Notes: a model not told the origin generated them from the letters alone. A stretch of DNA of 64,000 nt from an uncultured Eubacteriales bacterium (GCA_900540635.1 UQGU01000001.1:124001-188000), one strand, 5' to 3'. Shown: positions 49,091-57,630, counted from the first letter of the stretch. Translations and numbers: made by a program.

Positions 49091-50623
49091 TTATTTGCTT
49101 GCCAGATAGTCATCCAGCTGCGCCTGGACTGCTTTGATCAACTCGTCAATGCCGGCAGCCTTCAACTCCTGAACATAGATGGGGATGTACTCTTCTGGGT
49201 CAACCGCGCCGGTCTGCAGGGCCTTATAGTACTTGTTGTGCACATTGGTAACGGCGGCAACGATATCCGAAGTCTCAGAAACGTCAAACGAGAAGCCAAG
49301 AGCCTTGGAAACCGTCGTTGTCTCGTTGTAAGCGATGATTTTGTCGTAAACATCCGCGCCACTGGTGCACCAGGGAGTGCAGACGAACTGGTTGGGAAGG
49401 ATCCAGCCGGCATCCAGGTGATAGCCCACAGAATCGGCGTTCATTCCTTCGGGGTAGTCCAGCAGTCCGTCCTCGTTGACGATGTAGTCCTCCCCCTCAA
49501 TTCCCCAGTTCAGCAGGTTCATAATGCGGGAGTCGGTCATGATAAAGTTCAGCATCTGCATGGCCTTCTCGGGCTTCTCAGAGCCGGCGGGGATGGCATA
49601 GGAGAAGACCGCGGAGCTGTGGGTGGTGGAATACGGCTTGGCAATGGTGACCATGGTCAGATCCACACCGGAGCAGTTGGCCTCCTGGTCGCTTTCGGAC
49701 AGAGGATGGCCGTAGTCGGAGAAGAAGGAGAAAGCCTGGCCGGAGGCAATGTAGGAGTAGTAGGACTCGGTATCGGAAGCGGCGCCGGGGTTAATCCAGC
49801 CTTTCGTGTACCATTTGTGGGCGTAGTCGCACCATTCACGGAACGCATCGGATTCAATCAGATTGACAACCTCGGAATTGTTCGCAGGATCCACGATCAC
49901 AACGTCGGTACTATCGCCGCCTACGGGATCGATGGCAGCCGTCTTGATAAGGCCGCCGACCTCGGGTGCGACCATCCACATGCCGGGCTCCAGAGCGGCA
50001 ACCTGCTCGTAGATAGCGTCAACATCCTCAAAAGACTTGACATTGCTCACGTCGATGTTGTGCTTCTCCAGGATGTCCGTGCGGAAGAAGACGGTCTGCT
50101 GCATGGAGACCTCCTTGTGTACGGGGAAGCCGTACAGGACGCCCTGATTGGTACATACCTTCGCCAGGTCTTCACTGACATAGGTGCCGACGATATCCTG
50201 ACCGTACTCCGCCAGCAGAGGCTCCAGATCGACCAGATATCCGGAGTTGACATACGTGCCAGCACGGACCCCAACGGTAGTGGCCAGATCCAGTTTTGCG
50301 CCGGAGCTCAGCTCCAGGTTGATCTGCTCGTTGTAGACGGAGAAGGGCAGGGGTTCCAGTTTCAGCGTCATGTTCAACTCGGGCAATGTGATTTCGTTGA
50401 TTGCTGCCATGACGCGGTCCAGATCGTCCTGATCCGGAACCGTTGCGGGAAGCGCGATAATCATGCGGACCTCATAGGGTTCCTCACCGGACTTACCGTT
50501 CTTGCCTTCGGTTTGCTGAGAATCGGTGTTTGCGGTCTTGTCGTTTCCGGCATTGCCTGAGCAGCCGGCGAACAGTCCGAGCACCATAACCAATGCCAAC
50601 AGGATGCTGATGAGTTTTTTCAT
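49091..50623 (-). CDS. Extracellular sugar-binding lipoprotein
   Basis: The 510-residue protein has a lipoprotein signal (MKKLISILLALVMVLGLFAG followed by Cys21) and an Asn/Gly/Asp/Gln-rich linker. The large two-lobe binding domain of LplA-type solute-binding proteins follows. It should capture the substrate for the two permeases encoded next. A gap of 164 bases with a multi-stem structure separates it from the upstream glycosidase gene, so it may be made at a different level. Confidence 0.9.
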   Translation of the reverse strand: MKKLISILLALVMVLGLFAGCSGNAGNDKTANTDSQQTEGKNGKSGEEPYEVRMIIALPATVPDQDDLDRVMAAINEITLPELNMTLKLEPLPFSVYNEQINLELSSGAKLDLATTVGVRAGTYVNSGYLVDLEPLLAEYGQDIVGTYVSEDLAKVCTNQGVLYGFPVHKEVSMQQTVFFRTDILEKHNIDVSNVKSFEDVDAIYEQVAALEPGMWMVAPEVGGLIKTAAIDPVGGDSTDVVIVDPANNSEVVNLIESDAFREWCDYAHKWYTKGWINPGAASDTESYYSYIASGQAFSFFSDYGHPLSESDQEANCSGVDLTMVTIAKPYSTTHSSAVFSYAIPAGSEKPEKAMQMLNFIMTDSRIMNLLNWGIEGEDYIVNEDGLLDYPEGMNADSVGYHLDAGWILPNQFVCTPWCTSGADVYDKIIAYNETTTVSKALGFSFDVSETSDIVAAVTNVHNKYYKALQTGAVDPEEYIPIYVQELKAAGIDELIKAVQAQLDDYLASK

Positions 50624-50648
50624 GATGATTTCTCCTTTTTGTTTTTTT

Positions 50649-50766
50649 CCGTAGTTCCCTCTACTTTATTCCTTCTACACTCTCTAATGGCGATATTGTA
50701 GGCATACACCCCATCCGATGATAAATCGGCCAGAATGCAGAGAGAATTAGTTTTCGGGAACTACGG
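50649..50766 (-). ncRNA. Structured element between GH31 and binding-protein genes
   Basis: CCGTAGTTCCC and GGGAACTACGG are perfect 11-base inverted arms 96 bases apart. Inside are a CTCTCT/AGAGAG pair and a CCGAT/ATCGG hairpin. On the transcribed (minus) strand the closing arm is followed by an A run rather than T. The nested pairs suggest a folded RNA domain in the leader of the binding-protein gene, or a small non-autonomous element. No known riboswitch class is recognised. Confidence 0.4.
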
Positions 50767-50787
50767 TTTATTTTAATGTCTTTCCCA

Positions 50788-53193
50788 TTACGCGGTAAAG
50801 ACATTAGCGCACTTCGTTACACTTCTGGCCTGGCCATTGACAATGACCTTGGAGATTTCCGTATCCGCGTAGATCTTGAAGCTCTCCGCGGGGATATCCC
50901 GCAGCGTGATTTCCAGCGTGCCATCCTGGACAGTCGCGTGGAATTTGCCCTCCACGCCGTCATCGAAGTAGTCCTGATCGATGGTCCCGGTGATGTTCAT
51001 TACAATCTCCAGCCCCTGGAAATTTTCCTCGGGGATATGCTCGGGAACCTTTTTCAGGGTTGCCATCATGGTGTTCTCCCGCAGGAACATGGGAATGACA
51101 TCGATCTTCTGAGGATATTCGATCCAGGCATTGCCCTCCAATCTGCGGCCTGTCTCCAGATCAATCCAACTGCCCTTGGGCAGGTAGACGTTATGCTTTT
51201 TCTGGTCAAACACGGGAGCCACCAGTACGGAGCCGCCCAGCATATACTGTGTGGAGAGATTGCAAACGTTCAGGTCATTGGGATACTCCAGAAGCATTGC
51301 CCGCATCATAGGGATGCCTTCCCGGGTGGTCTCATAGCCGACACTGTACAGATAAGGCAGCATAGCGTAACGGGTCTTATTGATCTTCAGGAATGCCTTC
51401 TGGGCGGTTTCCGAATAGATCCAAGGCTCTCTGGGGGTGGACTGGCCGTGGCTTCGGCTCAGGGGACTCATCAGGCCCATCTGCACAGAGCGGATGTAAT
51501 CCTCATCATCGGGAATCACACGCTTGCCCGAGTAATCGCAGTTATAGAAGCCGCCGATGTCAAAGCCCCAGAAAGAAACGCCGCTGACGCCCATGCTCAG
51601 GCCGCCGTTGAGAATGGCGTAGAGATTGTTCTTGGCAGCGGAAGAGTCTCCGGCCCAGTTCGCGGGGTAATTCTGGCTGCCCGCGTAACCGCTGCGGCCC
51701 CAGAGAAGCGCCTTCTGGCCCATCTCTTCTTTCGCCTCACGGGAGGCCTCGTAGATGGTCTTGGCATACAGAAGGGTGTACTTATTGTGGCTCTCCAGAC
51801 CCGTTGTGCCGTCGTACATCACCGCATCCTCGGGGATCTCCTCGGAGAAGTCGGTCTTGATCACGCCTACACCCATGCGCATCAGTCGCTTGACCCGTTC
51901 TTTCATATAGGCAACGAACTCGGGATTGGTGAAATCCAGCGCCGCCACCTTCCAGTTGCCCGCGTCTCCCTCGCCGGGGGAGAACAGATAAGGCTCGCCC
52001 TTTTGATTCTTTACCAGATAGCCCCGCTCGTTCATGATCTTAAATTGGTTGGAGAATCTGCCCTCCCTATCCACAGCGTGAACATAAGGGAACATCCACA
52101 GGGAAAGGTGGATTCCCTTCTCTCTCAGGGACTGGATCATGCCCTCGGGGTCCGGGAACCGTTTCTCGTCGAAGCACAGCAGCTCCTTGCCGCCGTCAGG
52201 CTGCATGGTATCCAGCCAGCCGTCGATATGGATCACATCCACGGACATCCCGAACTTGGCCATCTGGTCCACGATCTCCTCGACCTCCTGCCGACTCATG
52301 TAGCTCATGCGGGACATCCAGAAGCCAAAGGCCCACCTGGGGATCATGGCGGAGCGGCCGCTCAGGGCGGTATAATCCCGGATTAACCCCTTGTAATCCC
52401 GGTTGCAGAACATATAGTAGTCCAGATAGGGATCCTCGGTCTCCATGGTGTAGGAGACGCCGGAGCTGGCGCCCATATTGAAGTGGGTACGGGTATAGGT
52501 ATTCATCAGCACCGAATATCCCTCGGAGCTCATAAAGTAGGGCATCCCCTTGTAGGAGACATCCGAATTGGTGGACTGGGCGTCCTGCTGCCAGACGGTG
52601 ATTTTCTGACCCCGCTTGTTAAAGGAGGTGAATTTCTCACCGAAGCCGTAGAAAGCCTCGTCACAGTACATGTACATGGTCTCAAAGGCATTGAGGATCC
52701 TGCCGTCGTCGCCCACAGTGAAGCCCACCGGGACGGCCTTGTACTTCTGGTCCACGTTGTGATCCTTGATCTGTTCCATGGTCAGCAGTTCGCCGTCCAG
52801 CTCCACCGTCATTTCCCAGGGGCATTTTCGCAGCCGCAGGGTCACCCGTTCTGTCTTAACCACAATGAACAGAGACTCCTCCGTTACCTGAACGCCGCTT
52901 ACGGGAGCAAACCCAAATACCTCATTCAGCTTGGGCTGCACCAGGTGAGGGAACATCTGAAAGCGGAAGGCAGTCGGACTGACGAAGCGGATTCTCACCT
53001 GGGCCTTGGCCCCCCGGAAGGTATTCACAAGGAACGTGACGCCCCCGTTTTCCGGCTGGTACGCTGTGATATAGTCCAGAAAATCCTTCGTGCCTTCATG
53101 ACTGTAGTGGCAGTTTCCCTTTGTCACATACAGCGGATCCCCATCCATATCCGGATGGTAGCTCTTGATTCCGGTGTCTTTTACCTCGATCAT
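50788..53193 (-). CDS. Glycoside hydrolase family 31, YicI-like
   Basis: The 801-residue protein is a GH31 alpha-glycosidase with an N-terminal beta domain, a catalytic barrel and a C-terminal beta domain. The nucleophile Asp lies in VIKTDFSEEIPED near residue 412 and the acid/base Asp in NWAGDSSAA near 478. FWGFDIGGF and MSPLSRSHG follow as in YicI. There is no signal peptide, so it acts on imported glycoside. The tryptophan/arginine pattern of sulfoquinovosidases is not seen. Alpha-xyloside or a C6-modified alpha-glucoside is possible. It is first in the operon, with AGGAGG before the ATG. Confidence 0.9.
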   Translation of the reverse strand: MIEVKDTGIKSYHPDMDGDPLYVTKGNCHYSHEGTKDFLDYITAYQPENGGVTFLVNTFRGAKAQVRIRFVSPTAFRFQMFPHLVQPKLNEVFGFAPVSGVQVTEESLFIVVKTERVTLRLRKCPWEMTVELDGELLTMEQIKDHNVDQKYKAVPVGFTVGDDGRILNAFETMYMYCDEAFYGFGEKFTSFNKRGQKITVWQQDAQSTNSDVSYKGMPYFMSSEGYSVLMNTYTRTHFNMGASSGVSYTMETEDPYLDYYMFCNRDYKGLIRDYTALSGRSAMIPRWAFGFWMSRMSYMSRQEVEEIVDQMAKFGMSVDVIHIDGWLDTMQPDGGKELLCFDEKRFPDPEGMIQSLREKGIHLSLWMFPYVHAVDREGRFSNQFKIMNERGYLVKNQKGEPYLFSPGEGDAGNWKVAALDFTNPEFVAYMKERVKRLMRMGVGVIKTDFSEEIPEDAVMYDGTTGLESHNKYTLLYAKTIYEASREAKEEMGQKALLWGRSGYAGSQNYPANWAGDSSAAKNNLYAILNGGLSMGVSGVSFWGFDIGGFYNCDYSGKRVIPDDEDYIRSVQMGLMSPLSRSHGQSTPREPWIYSETAQKAFLKINKTRYAMLPYLYSVGYETTREGIPMMRAMLLEYPNDLNVCNLSTQYMLGGSVLVAPVFDQKKHNVYLPKGSWIDLETGRRLEGNAWIEYPQKIDVIPMFLRENTMMATLKKVPEHIPEENFQGLEIVMNITGTIDQDYFDDGVEGKFHATVQDGTLEITLRDIPAESFKIYADTEISKVIVNGQARSVTKCANVFTA

Positions 53194-53484
53194 TGCGTTT
53201 CCTCCTTTAAAAATGTTTTACACCAGTATTTTAGCCAATTTCCACTATAAATTCTCCTTTTTCTGTGTTCTGATTTAGCACTTTTGTGTCTTTCCGGCAA
53301 TTTGCGGCAGGAAGCCCATCTAAATCTCCGGTCGGCGAACATCCGTCTTTTGAATTTTGCGAATTATTCTGCTAGTACTCTGTCAATCCTAAATCTTTAT
53401 AGCCTGCCAAAAGGCTTGCGTTTCCAGATACATATCGTCAGAAATTTTTGCTTTCTGCTTTTGTTTTAACTGCTTATATGGCTT

Positions 53485-53758
53485 TATTGGCTTTTGTTCC
53501 ATAAATTAGTCATTCCACAAATGCGCTTGCAGGTAAGCGTCCATACGGCGGTTGTACCGAAAATATCTTCCCCATCCAGTATAGAGGAAAACGCTTCCTG
53601 ATGGATTTCCGAAAATTCCCAGTCATGGTGGAACAGGTTGTTCATAGCAATCAGGGTAAATACGGCATCAGGATATTTTTCGGCAAACCGGGAACTTCCA
53701 TTAACACAGGCATAGCCTGATTGAGATATTCCTGAAGCGTATGGGTGGTTTCAGACAT
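53485..53758 (-). pseudogene. Frameshifted small gene, unknown family
   Basis: With AGGAGG upstream, the frame starts MSETTHTLQEYLNQAMPVLM and then runs into a stop. A one-base frame change restores a long coherent continuation (FAEKYPDAVFTLIAMNNLFH, then HDWEFSEIHQEAFSSILDGE and on). The coherent protein in two frames indicates a recent frameshift. I do not recognise the family. The 53194-53484 interval upstream holds only the untranslated leader of the GH31 gene and no gene. Confidence 0.55.
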
Positions 53759-53860
53759 AAAGCCATTCCTCCTGTGCGTTGCGAACTGCCAGTCATTGTA
53801 CCATAGATAGAGCTGGAAACAAGACTTGACTTTTGCGCATTCGCTGCCATTTCAGCAGAA

Positions 53861-54091
53861 CTAACAGATGGCTGGAGCTGGTATCGTTAATTTCCCGCCA
53901 TCCCATTCTCCACCTTCTCCACAATCCCAACATGGTCCGGCACTTCGTCCTGTGGGGCCCAGTCGAAGTAGATGAGCATTCCCGCCCTCCGGGGTGTAGA
54001 ACACCTTGCCGATTGGGTAGTACCGCAGCACATGGGGGACGTACTGCTTGTCCCCGTAGCTGTGCCAGCCCATTTGGTCCGCCATCTTCAA
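53861..54091 (-). pseudogene. Remnant of a CHAP/NlpC-type hydrolase of a mobile element
   Basis: One frame reads KMADQMGWHSYGDKQYVPHV and YYPIGKVFYTPEGG. The adjacent frame continues with YFDWAPQDEVPDHVGIVEKV, the hallmark of CHAP-domain cell-wall hydrolases carried by conjugative elements. Neither frame is complete, so the gene is broken by frameshift and truncation. Confidence 0.55.
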
Positions 54092-54145
54092 GGAGAATTC
54101 AATGGCATTGGCACGGGAATACTCGCCGTAGTGTTACAAACCTCA

Positions 54146-54223
54146 GATGCTTCCTGTTGTGCCGTAGGTCAGTAGGTCCAGCTGTTTGGCCTGCTGAATT
54201 TCCTCCGGGGTAAAATACACCAT
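54146..54223 (-). pseudogene. N-terminal scrap of a conjugative-element toprim/DUF3991-like protein
   Basis: The 25-codon frame MVYFTPEEIQQAKQLDLLTY matches the start of the DUF3991/toprim-type proteins of conjugative elements and then stops after GTTGSI. It lies right next to the CHAP remnant. Together they show a collapsed element between the catabolic operon and the ATPase gene. Confidence 0.5.
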
Positions 54224-54322
54224 TGCTATTTAATTCTTCGTTTGTGATAAAAATCAACTTCCTTTCTGCTTTGCGTATAGAAAAAGCACCTGCCAGTGAG
54301 CAGATGCTTCCTCAATTATGAG

Positions 54323-55681
54323 TTACTGTAATGCGCTTAAATCAATTTCATACTTGAGTTCCTTGGGCAATTGGTAGGATTTCAGGAACATGACCATATA
54401 CCAGGGGTAATACCAGATACCATCTAACATTTCCACATTTCCCTTGCAGAGTACTACGGCCTTATCGAATTTCCAGCCCTCCACTTTACGAATCCTGTCC
54501 ATAGCGGAATGCGTCCTGAAATCATTGCCGGATTTGGCCTCAATCAGTTCAATGCCCATACCGTTTTGAATGACAAAATCAATTTCTCCAGTTTTCTTGC
54601 CGTCGTAGTAATTCAGGCGAAACCCGTTGCATTTCAGCTGCTGGGCAATTGCGTTTTCCAGAATGCTGCCCATATTGATCTGCAAGTCGCCATTCAAAAT
54701 CTCAAACTGTACGTTTTCCATACAGGCAGAACACAGCAGGCCGGTATCCCCCATGAAGAGTTTGAAGAGATTGCGTTTTTCATTCAGCATGAGCGGCGGC
54801 TGGGGCTCCTCCACATTGTAGCAGGGCAGGGCCACGCCGGCGTCACAGAGCCAGTTGAAGCTATCCGCATAGCGGAGCTGACGGCCATTGGGATCCAGCG
54901 CCGCCAGAACAAATCTCCGCTTTTTGTCGTTCAGCTGGCTGGGAATGCTGTCAAAAATGGCACGAATTTTGACCTTTTCGCTGCCCTGGGCATACTGCGC
55001 AATGTCCAGCCGGTATAGCTCCAAAACTTCCCTTTGGCGGGCGATCACTTGGGCAATATCGTGGGTATCCACAAAGGTTTGCACCACATCCGGCATACCG
55101 CCCACAACGATATAGCTGTAAAACAGCTTGCACAGGGTTTGGTGAATGGCATCGGTGACCGGCATCCCGGTTTCGTAGCAGTCCTTGAGATACTGAATTG
55201 TGGATTTTTGTACTCCGTTTGCCCACAGGTATTCCTCCAGGTCCATGGGATACATCTGGTAGGGCTCCTCAAAGCCAACCGGGTAGGAGCGAACCTCCTT
55301 GTGCCGAACACCCAGCAGGGAGCCGGACTCGATATAGTCAAAGCGTCCATCCTCCACCAGAAATTTGATGGCAGTCCGGGCATTGGGGCAGGCCTGGATT
55401 TCATCCAGAAGCACCAGGGTTTTCCCGGGAATCATCGGTTTTCTGGTATAGGCAGTCAGGCCGGTAATAACGGTATTGGCATCCAGATTCCCGTCAAATA
55501 TCTTGGCCGCATCCGTATCCGTGATGAAATTGACCTCCACAAAACAATCGTATTGGTCCTTGCCAAACTGGCGAATAATTGTGGTCTTTCCAATCTGACG
55601 GGCACCCATGATGCATAGGGCCTTTTTCCTCGGCTGGGTTTTCCATTCCAGCAGCCTGTCATAAGCCTTTCGATACAGCAT
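54323..55681 (-). CDS. AAA ATPase with DUF4143 domain
   Basis: The 452-residue protein has an AAA_14 ATPase domain (MGARQIGKTTIIRQFGK near residue 25, LVLLDEIQACPNA near 90, YIESGSLLGVRH) and a C-terminal DUF4143 nuclease-like domain (about 330-420, with NYYDGKKTGEIDFVIQNGMG and IELIEAKSGNDF). These proteins are widespread single genes of uncertain role. Several family members sit in mobile or defence regions. GGAGG precedes the ATG at 55681. Confidence 0.88.
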   Translation of the reverse strand: MLYRKAYDRLLEWKTQPRKKALCIMGARQIGKTTIIRQFGKDQYDCFVEVNFITDTDAAKIFDGNLDANTVITGLTAYTRKPMIPGKTLVLLDEIQACPNARTAIKFLVEDGRFDYIESGSLLGVRHKEVRSYPVGFEEPYQMYPMDLEEYLWANGVQKSTIQYLKDCYETGMPVTDAIHQTLCKLFYSYIVVGGMPDVVQTFVDTHDIAQVIARQREVLELYRLDIAQYAQGSEKVKIRAIFDSIPSQLNDKKRRFVLAALDPNGRQLRYADSFNWLCDAGVALPCYNVEEPQPPLMLNEKRNLFKLFMGDTGLLCSACMENVQFEILNGDLQINMGSILENAIAQQLKCNGFRLNYYDGKKTGEIDFVIQNGMGIELIEAKSGNDFRTHSAMDRIRKVEGWKFDKAVVLCKGNVEMLDGIWYYPWYMVMFLKSYQLPKELKYEIDLSALQ

Positions 55682-55812
55682 ACTACCACCTCCAAGAATA
55701 TTGTAGCAAGAAAAGTGTAACATTATTCTCGGGAATTGTCAAATGACTTGTAACATTTTTCTTTAATATACGGAGGCAATCTGTAACAATTTTCTGGAAT
55801 GGGGACGGCGCT

Positions 55813-55968
55813 CTACTTCCAGAGCTTCAGCAACAGCTCATTTACATCCTCGGCAGGCTTTCCCTCCGGAAGAAGCTTGTTGCGGAATTGATGCAGCGCG
55901 TACTTTGCCAGACGAAGTTCCCGGTCATTGAGGGTTGCATAATACTTTTTCTCTTTGCGGAATAACAT
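55813..55968 (-). CDS. Small basic protein, conserved in Clostridia
   Basis: The 51-residue protein (MLFRKEKKYYATLNDRELRL, then AKYALHQFRNKLLPEGKPAE and on) is basic and helical. Short proteins of this kind recur in genomes of Clostridia near mobile genes. The function is unknown. AAGGAG lies 9 bases before the ATG. An upstream in-frame ATG at 56055 has no ribosome binding site. Confidence 0.6.
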   Translation of the reverse strand: MLFRKEKKYYATLNDRELRLAKYALHQFRNKLLPEGKPAEDVNELLLKLWK

Positions 55969-56043
55969 AATGGTCAGCTCCTTACGCTTTTTTCTTCCAT
56001 TATACCGCAGCTTCAAGTAACTGACAAATGTACGAAAAGTGCT

Positions 56044-56239
56044 TATCGCTCCCACCCACGGGATTCCCGCTGGGGCTGAATTTCGTCGCCATTCTGGATG
56101 CCGTCCACGATCTCATTCTCATGCTTAGGCTGGGTACAGGCGGCATCCGTGTAGAGCCCGATTTTCCACCCGTCCAGGTCCTGGAATCCCTTCGCCTGAT
56201 CCTGCCAGCGTTCCTCCATCGGGAAGCGGCAGCATCTTA
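56044..56239 (-). pseudogene. Protein fragment without a start
   Basis: On the minus strand an open stretch reads RCCRFPMEERWQDQAKGFQD and GWKIGLYTDAACTQPKHENE before a stop. Its amino-acid composition looks like a real protein C-terminus, but no start or ribosome binding site is present. The family is not recognised. It is probably more element debris. Confidence 0.35.
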
Positions 56240-56323
56240 CCGGCTAGAACTGACAAAAGCGCAACTGCTCGAAATGGAAAGCAGATGCGCTTTTTAAGGG
56301 CTGTTTGGATGTAGTGTATTGTT

Positions 56324-56587
56324 TTACACTGTCAGCTGCGCCATGTACCGAATCTCCACCCTATGTCCAGCCGCAACCCGGCTATCCCTCGCAAAATTCG
56401 CACTTCGTACGGGCCACATCTTCTTGACCATCTGCCCGCCCACGGAGCCGGCCTCGCGGGAGGTGAGGTCGCCATTGTAGCCCTGCTTCAGGTTGACGCC
56501 CATTTCCTGGGCTGCCTGCATCTTGAACTTGTCCATGGCCTCCCGGGCCTGGGGAACGTTGATCTGGTTGCTGTTCTTGCTTGCCAT
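56324..56587 (-). CDS. Alpha/beta-type small acid-soluble spore protein (copy 1)
   Basis: The 87-residue protein has the SASP core: REAMDKFKMQAAQEMGV followed by NGDLTSREAGSVGG with the GPR protease site region, then QMVKKM. It binds spore DNA and is degraded at germination. The C-terminal extension RVEIRYMAQLTV is longer than usual. About 103 bases upstream of the gene are nearly identical to the upstream region of copy 2 at 59292. Confidence 0.88.
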   Translation of the reverse strand: MASKNSNQINVPQAREAMDKFKMQAAQEMGVNLKQGYNGDLTSREAGSVGGQMVKKMWPVRSANFARDSRVAAGHRVEIRYMAQLTV

Positions 56588-56602
56588 CGTAAATCTCTCC
56601 TT

Positions 56603-56705
56603 TTCCGTTTCTTTTCGCGGGTTTTGTCCGCAGTCATAGGTTGCGCCGAAACGGGCGGGAAATGTGTGGATTTTTGAGGGAAAGGTGGGGGAGAATGGAA
56701 AAACA
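56603..56705. repeat. Duplicated upstream region of spore-protein gene (copy 1)
   Basis: The 103 bases before this spore-protein gene match 59565-59666 with only about three differences. The match stops at a GGAAAAACA boundary in both places. The region contains no obvious sigma-A promoter. A forespore promoter is expected but I cannot place its elements. The duplication covers gene and promoter together. Confidence 0.7.
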
Positions 56706-56797
56706 GCAGATTTTTTGAGATGGCCCCCCATTGAACGGAAGAGGAGTGATTTTTCATACCATGAGGTGAAAGAAAAGTGAATTTTCACTCGAGTCTA

Positions 56798-56825
56798 TTG
56801 AAATACATGAAGATAGGAGCATAAT
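56798..56825 (+). promoter_or_regulatory. Promoter before the DUF262 fragment
   Basis: TTGAAA and CATAAT are 16 bases apart. GTGAATTTTCAC (56777-56788), a palindrome also found before the AlbA_2 fragment at 34684, lies just upstream. Confidence 0.45.
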
Positions 56826-56946
56826 CAAGCTATAACAGGGTGTGGTGTATCTCCAGAACAGATTTGTCAGATGAACGAGAATGAATTGATTGAGATCATC
56901 GGCAGAGGTGTGGGAAAAAGATATCGATTGAAGTGAGGGGCAATAT

Positions 56947-57360
56947 ATGGCACGTTATAGCGTTAATAACTATACAGTTGAGACACTGCTTTCAAATATA
57001 AAATCCGGAAGCATTGCAATCCCGGAGATGCAGCGTCCTTTTGTTTGGGATAGCTCTAAAGTCAGAGACTTGGTTGATTCTTTGTATAAGGGACTTCCGG
57101 TGGGATATATCATTGTATGGCAAAACCCGGATGTTAAGCTGAAAGACGGAACAAAGTCCTCCGGCAAAAAGGTTCTTATTGACGGTCAGCAGCGCATTAC
57201 GGCAATGGCCGCTGCGATTGTTGGGCAAGAGGTATTGGATGACCACTATAAGTGGAAGCGCATTTCTATGCGGTTGGATCTGGACTTTGAAGAACAGATG
57301 AACGCGTTGGCAGATAGAGATAAGCTGACACCAAAAGCTTACCGGGAAGAGAATCGATGA
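56947..57360 (+). pseudogene. N-terminal remnant of a DUF262 (GmrS-like) protein
   Basis: The 137-codon frame has the complete N-terminal DUF262 signature: IPEMQRPFVWDSSKVRDLVD near residue 24, GLPVGYIIVWQ and IDGQQRITAM near residue 80, the ParB-like nucleotide-binding motif. Full proteins are 500 or more residues with a DUF1524 nuclease, which is missing. The frame ends abruptly and a terminator follows. It may be expressed as a truncated protein but is probably inactive. Confidence 0.75.
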
Positions 57361-57363
57361 TAA

Positions 57364-57409
57364 CAAAACCACCTACCAGAGCTTTTATCAGCTCAAGCAG
57401 GTGGTTTTG
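57364..57409 (+). terminator. Terminator after the DUF262 fragment
   Basis: CAAAACCACCT pairs with AGGTGGTTTTG, with an inner GAGC/GCTC pair. It begins just after the stop codon. The A-rich and T-rich arms allow action in both directions. Confidence 0.75.
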
Positions 57410-57497
57410 CTATGTGATAATTCAACAAAATGTATACAACCGCGATGGCATAAATCATAAATTGATACCAATTTTTGAACAGCCTGTAAATAGCACA

Positions 57498-57526
57498 TTG
57501 ACAATTACCAGAAAATGTATTACTAT
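57498..57526 (+). promoter_or_regulatory. Promoter of the glycine riboswitch transcript
   Basis: TTGACA and TACTAT are separated by exactly 17 bases, about 100 bases before the riboswitch aptamer. This is the only strong promoter in the interval. Confidence 0.7.
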
Positions 57527-57630
57527 CTCCTAGTAACTAAAAAACGACAAAGGAAGTTCTTAGGAAAAGGCATTTGCCTGCCCACGGAGTAACACTCTCT
57601 GGCACCTGAATTCAGGTAACGACTAAGAAT

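Noticed and set aside
50788..53193. GH31 as a sulfoquinovosidase and the operon as standard sulfoglycolysis
   Set aside because: The gene order tempts this reading, but the sulfonate-binding Trp/Arg pattern of sulfoquinovosidases was not found around the barrel segments, and the enzyme looks more like YicI. It was kept only as one of several possible C6-modified substrates.
56028..56297. 89-codon plus-strand frame
   Set aside because: The opposite strand has the more protein-like composition, and no ribosome binding site precedes this frame.
56873..56938. 21-codon frame MNENELIEIIGRGVGKRYRL just before the DUF262 fragment
   Set aside because: It looks like a protein tail rather than a gene and has no ribosome binding site. 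It may be the end of another lost gene, but evidence is too thin to annotate.
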